Below are positions 6,864-10,801 of a stretch of 10,801 nucleotides of DNA, in pieces (positions within the stretch are counted from its first letter, which is position 1; the number at the start of each line of letters is the position of its first letter). Source of the stretch: Prolixibacteraceae bacterium (lineage in GTDB: Bacteria > Bacteroidota > Bacteroidia > Bacteroidales > Prolixibacteraceae). The stretch lies in NCBI GenBank assembly GCA_003516705.1, contig DPCJ01000107.1:1-10801 (forward strand). The letters are read 5' to 3'. The notes under the pieces are model-generated. The model made no database searches, had not been told where the DNA came from, and saw only the letters and a program-made list of their open reading frames with translations. A program made the position numbers and the translations under genes.

Positions 6864-7709
6864 TTAATTAAATCCTTTGAAAAAATCATGGTCAATTTCA
6901 TACACTGTCACTGGTTTAAGTCCTAGTCGATACTTTTCAAATAGTTCAATTAGTCTATCTCCGTCAATTAATTCAATTGGAGTAACCCCGTCACGATTTG
7001 CTTCGCTTTTTGCTTCTTTTGTGAATCGTCCTGTCGTTATTATTAGTCCTTTCTCACCTCGTCCTTGCATAGCACCACGGAAGTCTCTTACATGGTGAGG
7101 CGAAACTGTTTCTTTGTATCTTTTACACTGGAAAACAATGTTTAAACTAACTACATCATTTAGTTTTACTATTCCTTTTCCATCAATTCCTTGGTCTCCA
7201 GAACCACCTGTTATAACTATTTCATTTATACCAATCTCTGTCAAAAGTCGTTTACACAACTTCTCAAAACCAGATGGGCTAAGGTTTTGTATGATATTGA
7301 TTAAGCCGATTGAACGTTCTTCGTCTTCAATTGGTATATTTTCAAATATAGGTTCTGCTTTTTTATGTTTTGAAGTTGGCGTTTTTTTGACGCTGTCTTG
7401 TACGCTTTTAAAAAGATTATAAACCCCTTCATCATTGAGCTTTCTATCAAGTCCATCATTTGTAAGTCGCCAAATGCCACGTTGAGCATTGTCAATAAGT
7501 CCAGCCTTGAACAAATAGAACCTTGCCCATTGAATTTGGTTTCTGATTCGTGATTGACCATTGGAAGTAGTTTCTTCTAAATCAGCTTCTGTAATCCCTA
7601 ATTTGTCTATAACTTGCTCTATTATGTCAGAAGAGTCGCCTGCACCACCATTCAATTGAAGTGCAGTCAAAACAGGATTAATATATTTTAAAAATTCTGG
7701 TCCTTTCAT
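6864..7709 (-). CDS. Mrr-type restriction endonuclease, stand-alone
   Basis: This 281-residue protein has the two-domain Mrr layout. Residues about 5-95 are the Mrr N-terminal winged helix, with IQWARFYLFKAGLIDNAQRG (59-78) as its signature. A charged linker (105-130) leads to the Mrr catalytic domain (about 143-255) of the PD-(D/E)xK nuclease superfamily. Visible active-site elements are SGFEKLCKRLL (146-156, Glu149), GGSGDQGIDG (168-177, Asp176) and FQCKRY (193-198, the Q-x-K pair Gln194/Lys196). All expected catalytic residues are present, so it is probably active. Characterised Mrr proteins cut methylated DNA (type IV restriction); cutting of modified foreign DNA is inferred from the family. 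No methyltransferase or partner gene is adjacent. The gene is visibly more AT-rich than its neighbours, consistent with recent transfer. Confidence 0.93.
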   Translation of the reverse strand: MKGPEFLKYINPVLTALQLNGGAGDSSDIIEQVIDKLGITEADLEETTSNGQSRIRNQIQWARFYLFKAGLIDNAQRGIWRLTNDGLDRKLNDEGVYNLFKSVQDSVKKTPTSKHKKAEPIFENIPIEDEERSIGLINIIQNLSPSGFEKLCKRLLTEIGINEIVITGGSGDQGIDGKGIVKLNDVVSLNIVFQCKRYKETVSPHHVRDFRGAMQGRGEKGLIITTGRFTKEAKSEANRDGVTPIELIDGDRLIELFEKYRLGLKPVTVYEIDHDFFKGFN

Positions 7710-8048
7710 TTAGTATCGTCTATTTTTTAGTTTCTGTGTCGTCTGTTAGGCTTGCCCTTAACTATGTAATACCCCAGAGCTATTATACTTTTTTTCATTT
7801 TCCCCGGGGAATTTCGCAGTGAAATTCTTGATGGATGATTTTATTTTTGGCGGCTGGCAGTTCATGTCAGATTATTTTTTCTCAAAGCTAATAAAAGTCA
7901 GGAGTTCAAGTATTTGAGACCATGCGTTTTTTTTATGATTACAAGTAGTTTTTTGGTTTATCCATCTTTCTGCCTGCCAACCAGTCATCAGAAAAGTTTT
8001 GAGTACAACAATTACAACCCGACAACCACGACAACAAAATCAACTTCT
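7710..8048. other. Gene-free stretch of 339 bases with palindromes
   Basis: I find no convincing coding region here; the plus-strand frame that runs through it is the antisense of the flavoprotein gene extended outwards. It contains GTTAGGC at 7745-7751, about 35 bases upstream of the Mrr-type start, a palindrome pair at 7800-7827, two A/T-rich stretches and an ACAAC-rich low-complexity stretch at about 8006-8044. It is the upstream region of the Mrr-type gene and the downstream region of the flavoprotein gene, so it probably includes the Mrr-type promoter, which I cannot place. Confidence 0.5.
7800..7827. repeat. Two adjoining palindromes
   Basis: TTCCCCGGGGAA at 7800-7811 is a perfect 12-base palindrome. 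It overlaps a second inverted repeat, GAATTTC at 7809-7815 with GAAATTC at 7821-7827 around the loop GCAGT. The two structures share three bases and cannot fully form together. They lie about 90 bases upstream of the Mrr-type gene. An operator, a hairpin or the edge of an inserted segment are all possible. Confidence 0.5.
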
Positions 8049-8534
8049 TCAACCTTCCCCCCGCAACCTGTTCCAGTTCGACGATTGTTTGCCTGTCATC
8101 GAGTCAATTTTCAGTTTCAACACCACTATAAATTCAATTTCTTTGGGGTCGAACGGCATGTTGGCAGGAGCGCCGTGTTGTTGCATAATAATGTCGAGCG
8201 CCTTTTGTTTCTCGTTAAAACCGGTTACAATTTCAACTTTTCCGTAGCCGATTACGCTGCGGTACATTTCGCTCCAGCGGCAGGCCACGTCGGCTTCCAC
8301 TATGGCTGTTTCGTCTTCCACCTCAAAACAAACCTGCGGGTTTTGTCGCAAAACTTCAAGCTTTTTTCCTGCCGGTGCCGAGTGGATGTAAATACAGTTT
8401 CCGCCGTAACCGAAATTAAACGGCAGCAGGTACGGCATTCCGTTGTCAATCATCGCAAGCCTTATAATGGTGGCTTTTTTCAGTATGATTTCCAGTGTTT
8501 TCGGGTCGGTAATTTCCTGGTTGGCTTTTCGCAT
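8049..8534 (-). CDS. Nim-type / pyridoxamine 5'-phosphate oxidase-like flavoprotein
   Basis: I choose the start at 8534 (MRKANQEITD), giving 161 residues, the usual length for this family. An in-frame ATG at 8612 would add 26 residues and run into the two-hairpin repeat. The split-barrel FMN-binding fold is shown by ATIIRLAMIDNGMPYLLPFN (21-40), IYIHSAPAGKKLEVL (48-62, with the family His51), NPQVCFEVE (65-73), CRWSEMYRSVIGYGKVEIV (85-103) and the tail MTGKQS (146-151). Proteins like this bind FMN or similar cofactors and include NimA-type nitroimidazole reductases. Whether this one reduces nitro drugs cannot be judged from sequence, and a general flavin-dependent redox role is safer. It is the last of the minus-strand block, 164 bases beyond the VOC gene, with one copy of the repeat in that gap. 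Confidence 0.9.
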   Translation of the reverse strand: MRKANQEITDPKTLEIILKKATIIRLAMIDNGMPYLLPFNFGYGGNCIYIHSAPAGKKLEVLRQNPQVCFEVEDETAIVEADVACRWSEMYRSVIGYGKVEIVTGFNEKQKALDIIMQQHGAPANMPFDPKEIEFIVVLKLKIDSMTGKQSSNWNRLRGEG

Positions 8535-8606
8535 AAAACTTTGGTAATTATTGGTTGATTGAATTTTTGTAAAAATTGTAATAACATACTTTTTGACGAT
8601 GTCTTC

Positions 8607-8676
8607 ACTCACCCCAATTTCAACCGAATAAACTCGGTTGAAATCTGCCCCTCTCTGAAATCAGAGAGGGGAAAAG
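8607..8676. repeat. Two-hairpin repeat, copy 1
   Basis: It begins with ACTCACCCC (8607-8615). A perfect 11-base stem follows, ATTTCAACCGA (8617-8627) with TCGGTTGAAAT (8634-8644) around a 6-base loop. After CTG comes a second perfect 11-base stem, CCCCTCTCTGA (8648-8658) with TCAGAGAGGGG (8661-8671), then AAAAG. It lies between the VOC stop and the flavoprotein start. No T-run follows the stems on either strand, so it is not a typical terminator. A second copy with the same skeleton is at 9120-9187. Confidence 0.75.
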
Positions 8677-8698
8677 TCGCGACACGAAGAAAATAAAT

Positions 8699-9091
8699 CT
8701 ACAAAAACGGATTATACGCTACTTCCCACAGGTTGTCGTCGGGGTCGGCAAAGTAGCTGCTGTAGCCACCCCAGAAAACTTTTTGTGGCTCTTTAACAAT
8801 GGTCACTCCTTTGCTGCGCAGTTCGTTTATCAGGTTGTCAACCTCGGCTTCGCTGCCCAGGTTGTGCGCCAGTGTAAAACCTTTAAAACCGCTGCCGGCG
8901 GCATCAACCGTGGCATCATCGGCCAGCGCTTCGCGGTTGTACAACGACAGAAAAATGCCGTTCAGCTCAAAAAACACAATATTTTCTGAACTCATCGGCG
9001 AGCGTTTCCAGCCTAAAATATTCCCGTAAAAACTGGCCGAAACCTGCAAATCAGCAACTCCCAGTGTTATTAAGGTCATTCTTTGTTCCAT
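8699..9091 (-). CDS. VOC superfamily (glyoxalase/bleomycin-resistance fold) protein
   Basis: This 130-residue protein is a single VOC domain made of two beta-alpha-beta-beta-beta halves. The first half shows LITLGVADLQVSASFYGNIL (7-26) followed by GW and FFELNGIFLSLY (40-51). The second shows FKGFTLAHNL (69-78), a helix with AEVDNLINELRSKG (82-95) and the strand FADPDDNLWEVAYNP (114-128). Family members bind a metal or a hydrophobic ligand and act as lyases, dioxygenases, isomerases or resistance proteins. Here the first-strand metal-ligand position is not a His, so metal-dependent catalysis is uncertain; Glu123 is retained. A start at the second Met (base 9079) is also possible. It is flanked on both sides by the two-hairpin repeat. 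Confidence 0.9.
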   Translation of the reverse strand: MEQRMTLITLGVADLQVSASFYGNILGWKRSPMSSENIVFFELNGIFLSLYNREALADDATVDAAGSGFKGFTLAHNLGSEAEVDNLINELRSKGVTIVKEPQKVFWGGYSSYFADPDDNLWEVAYNPFL

Positions 9092-9119
9092 GATATTTTT
9101 TATTTTGTTATTCTTATTT

Positions 9120-9187
9120 ACTCACCCCTCGCAAATCCCATTAATGGGATTTGCTCTGCCCCTCTCTTTCAAAAAAGAGGGGCAAAG
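9120..9187. repeat. Two-hairpin repeat, copy 2
   Basis: It begins with ACTCACCCC (9120-9128). A perfect 24-base palindrome at 9131-9154 (arm GCAAATCCCATT) follows. Next is TCTG leading into GCCCCTCT (9158-9165), paired with AGAGGGGC (9176-9183), then AAAG. Order and orientation are the same as in copy 1 at 8607-8676, but the first-hairpin sequence is unrelated. It occupies the gap between the MarC-family stop and the VOC start. Neither strand has a T-run directly after the stems. Confidence 0.75.
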
Positions 9188-9226
9188 TTTCCAAAAGCAT
9201 CTAGGTGTTTTTCTTTTCTTTCATTT

Positions 9227-9865
9227 TTATTTCACCGGAAACATATCCAGAATAATCGGTTTTAGTCCGCTGAAAAAGAATTCAACGGCAATCACCATCA
9301 CAATCAGTCCCATAATCCGCATCATCACGTTTATTCCGGTTTGCCCCAGCAGTTTTATCAGTTTCGACGAGCTGTACAAAATAATGTAAGTGAGCAGGAT
9401 AATCAGAAAAACAGCAACAAAAAGTACCAGTTTTTTAGGAATGGTATCAGCATCTTCCATCAGCAAAATCACCGTTGTAATTGCCCCCGGACCGCAAATC
9501 ATGGGAATGGCCAGCGGTGTGATAGAAATATCGGAAACATAACTTTTTACCTCGTTGTCACGGATTTTAACCTGACTAAGCCGCGCCTGCAACATGTCCA
9601 TGCCCATGATAAAAAAGATTACTCCGCCCACCACGCGAAAACTGTTTACCGAAATTCCGAAGAAATTAAAAAGCAGTTGCCCTGTGAGTGCAAACGCAAT
9701 AATGGTGAAAAACGCGACAACCGAGGCTTTCCGCGCAGTACGGTTCCGCTCTGCAACAGAAAGTTCCGAGGTCATGGCCATAAAAACAGGCATCGTTCCC
9801 AGCGGGTTGATGAGTGTGAACAACGATGTAAAACTAAGTAGTGCAAAAGTGATGGTTTCGTTCAT
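9227..9865 (-). CDS. MarC family integral membrane protein
   Basis: This 212-residue protein matches the usual length and motifs of the MarC (UPF0056) family. NPLGTMPVFMAM (20-31) sits in the first helix region, SFRVVGGVIFFIMGMDMLQA (75-94) in the third, PLAIPMICGPGAITTVI (117-133) in the fourth, and RIMGLIVMVIAVEFFFSGLK (183-202) in the last. Six membrane helices are predicted at about 5-25, 45-65, 72-92, 115-135, 145-165 and 180-200. The family has been linked to small-molecule or amino acid transport, but its substrate is unsettled and the old link to multiple antibiotic resistance is not supported for MarC itself. The start codon overlaps the stop of the DUF1801 gene by four bases (ATGA), indicating translational coupling. 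Confidence 0.95.
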   Translation of the reverse strand: MNETITFALLSFTSLFTLINPLGTMPVFMAMTSELSVAERNRTARKASVVAFFTIIAFALTGQLLFNFFGISVNSFRVVGGVIFFIMGMDMLQARLSQVKIRDNEVKSYVSDISITPLAIPMICGPGAITTVILLMEDADTIPKKLVLFVAVFLIILLTYIILYSSSKLIKLLGQTGINVMMRIMGLIVMVIAVEFFFSGLKPIILDMFPVK

Positions 9866-10236
9866 GATTTCTTCTGTTTTTTAGCTGGCTTTGCCAGATT
9901 CTCCCCCACCCTGAAACGTACGATTTCGGCAATCAAATCAAGCGGAAGCGGCTGTCCCAGCTGAAACTGAACGGTTCCTTTGGAAAGTTTATACTGTTGC
10001 AGCCTGTCGGCGAAATGAGCAATTCCCGACGACCCGGGGTAAAATCCAATGTGGGTTTTGTAGGCCGAAAAATGCACGAGATTCCCGTTCAGCACAAAAG
10101 TTGGAATGGCGTATTTTATTTCTTCTGTACATCCCGGCGCTTCGCGGTGAATCAATGCGCGTAATTCCTGTAATATAGTCTGTACATCAGCCGGAAACCC
10201 GGAAATAAAACTGTCGATATTTTCTGTTTTTTCCAT
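9862..10236 (-). CDS. DUF1801 domain protein (YdhG-like)
   Basis: This 124-residue protein is a single DUF1801 domain with a basic tail. Family signatures visible are the N-terminal helix IDSFISGFPADVQTILQELR (7-26), EEIKYAIPTFVLNGNLVHFS (38-57) followed by AYKTHIGFYPG (58-68), and LSKGTVQFQLGQPLPLDLI (84-102). The closing helix IVRFRVGEN (105-113) leads into a Lys-rich end (115-124). The fold is frataxin-like, and Bacillus relatives have been discussed as iron chaperones, but no function is established for this group. It lies 10 bases after the GyrI-like gene, and its stop overlaps the MarC-family start, so it sits in the middle of an operon. Confidence 0.92.
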   Translation of the reverse strand: MEKTENIDSFISGFPADVQTILQELRALIHREAPGCTEEIKYAIPTFVLNGNLVHFSAYKTHIGFYPGSSGIAHFADRLQQYKLSKGTVQFQLGQPLPLDLIAEIVRFRVGENLAKPAKKQKKS

Positions 10237-10246
10237 GCTATTCAGT

Positions 10247-10720
10247 TTAATCTTTACTTTTCACCGGAACCCAAATCTCTTCTTCAGAATCTGCACTTCC
10301 CTGTTTGTATTTTTCTCCCAGAACTTCGAAATGTGGTCTGTCGTCGAGCTGAAAATCTGAATTAGGTAACCACGCTGAAAAAATATGCTGAAAGATTTCT
10401 GTGCCCATTCCTTTGTGCTGAAAAACAGCATACAAACCGCCAGGCAACTCAAAAGGCTCCATTTCATCGGGAATCACCGAAAAGTTTCTTACTTCTGCCA
10501 GGGCCCATTTTTCAAACTCGTTTAACGGATCAAACTGCTGAAAATAATCCTCATCATAAACCTGGAGCGAAAAAAGTTCATTTCCCACGCGGGTTTCAAT
10601 CTCTTTGAGCCGGGGCATAAAACTTCGCCAGAGTTCTCCCGTCTGGTTTTCAGCCAACGACATCACCCGGCAAACGCCAAGCAGTTTTTTGGGTCCGATG
10701 GTTTTAATCTGTGGTTGCAT
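10247..10720 (-). CDS. Stand-alone GyrI-like / AraC effector-binding domain protein
   Basis: This 157-residue protein is a GyrI-like small-molecule-binding domain with no attached DNA-binding HTH. Signatures are KKLLGVCRVMSL (11-22), LWRSFMPRLKEI (30-41), ELPGGLYAVFQHKG (91-104), SAWLPNSDFQLDDRPHFEVL (115-134) and EEEIWVPVK (146-154). In transcription factors of the AraC and MerR type this domain senses ligands, and stand-alone versions can bind toxins or hydrolyse small electrophiles. With a VOC and a Nim-type protein downstream, a role in handling xenobiotics is tempting but unproven. The start lies 5 bases after the stop of the next gene upstream, so it belongs to an operon that began outside the window. 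Confidence 0.92.
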   Translation of the reverse strand: MQPQIKTIGPKKLLGVCRVMSLAENQTGELWRSFMPRLKEIETRVGNELFSLQVYDEDYFQQFDPLNEFEKWALAEVRNFSVIPDEMEPFELPGGLYAVFQHKGMGTEIFQHIFSAWLPNSDFQLDDRPHFEVLGEKYKQGSADSEEEIWVPVKSKD

Positions 10721-10725
10721 TCTGT

Positions 10726-10800
10726 TTAATTTTCGATTACAATGTTGTATTTACTCAACAGCCCGAGAACTGCGGGCAGCGCAAATTTTGCCTTTTTAAT
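10726..10800 (-). CDS. C-terminal end of an upstream minus-strand gene (partial)
   Basis: On the minus strand a frame is open from the window edge to a TAA at 10728-10726, encoding 24 residues that include KKAKFALPAVLGLLSKYNIV. The stop lies only 5 bases before the start of the GyrI-like gene, typical operon spacing. The segment looks like a closing amphipathic helix plus a short strand. It is too short to name. Confidence 0.6.
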   Translation of the reverse strand: MKKAKFALPAVLGLLSKYNIVIEN

Positions 10801-10801
10801 T

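Noticed and set aside
6699..7760. Integron attC sites flanking the Mrr-type gene
   Set aside because: Only a single GTTRRRY match on one side; the matching RYYYAAC/GTTRRRY pair and internal L-boxes needed for an attC site are not present.
7883..7890. Minus-strand TAGCTTTG resembling the Bacteroidota -7 box TAnnTTTG
   Set aside because: The nearest upstream TTG is only about 16 bases away instead of the expected 19-21 for a TTTG -33 box, and the leader would be about 165 bases; not strong enough to call.
7914..8558. Plus-strand frame of 214 codons antisense to the Nim-type gene
   Set aside because: It mirrors the flavoprotein gene, has a low-complexity Thr/Ser start and resembles no family, whereas the minus frame shows clear motifs.
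8648..8675. Intrinsic terminator after the VOC gene
   Set aside because: The stem is strong, but in the minus-strand transcript the T-run precedes it rather than follows it, and the plus strand has A's after it.
9341..9841. Plus-strand frame of 166 codons antisense to the MarC-family gene
   Set aside because: Its translation is Asn/Gln/His/Arg-rich with no hydrophobic core, typical of an antisense shadow; the minus strand encodes a complete MarC protein.

Overview
The window looks like a chromosomal accessory region of a member of the Bacteroidota. Three things point that way: start codons preceded by A/T-rich stretches without a clear Shine-Dalgarno, six successive signal peptides whose predicted mature N-terminus is Gln or Glu, and gene content (secreted MORN-like and LRR proteins, a Nim-type flavoprotein, GyrI-like, DUF1801 and MarC proteins) common in free-living members of the phylum. 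An order such as Marinilabiliales is possible, but that is only a guess. No RNA gene, CRISPR array, transposase or integrase was found.

Left part (1-6063, plus strand). After the last codons of an upstream gene there is a close-packed run of six exported proteins: a Met/Gln-rich helical protein, a helical protein with C-terminal leucine-rich repeats, a Cys-rich two-part protein, a MORN_2-like repeat protein, a short exported protein with no recognised family and a 324-residue exported protein. A leftover C-terminal fragment of a second copy of that last gene follows, and then a two-pass DUF3592 membrane protein. Gaps between genes are 8-84 bases except around the fragment. All are co-directional and none has an obvious enzymatic motif. 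This is the best candidate for an undescribed system: a set of envelope or periplasmic proteins probably made together. Its function cannot be read from the sequence.

Middle (6064-8048). A minus-strand GNAT acetyltransferase lies convergent to the first block. Next is a solitary Mrr-type restriction endonuclease, visibly more AT-rich than its neighbours and flanked by intergenic DNA full of inverted repeats. It looks like a horizontally acquired single-gene defence insertion. The 339 bases at 7710-8048 hold no convincing gene, only palindromes and a short ACAAC-rich stretch.

Right part (8049-10801, all minus strand). In transcription order, from the right edge leftwards, come the end of an unidentified gene, a stand-alone GyrI-like ligand-binding protein, a DUF1801 protein, a MarC-family membrane protein (ATGA overlap with DUF1801), a VOC-fold protein and a Nim/pyridoxamine-phosphate-oxidase-like flavoprotein. 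The first four are almost certainly one operon. On each side of the VOC gene sits one copy of an approximately 70-base two-hairpin repeat. The copies share a fixed skeleton, but the first hairpin has a completely different sequence in each copy while remaining perfectly self-complementary.
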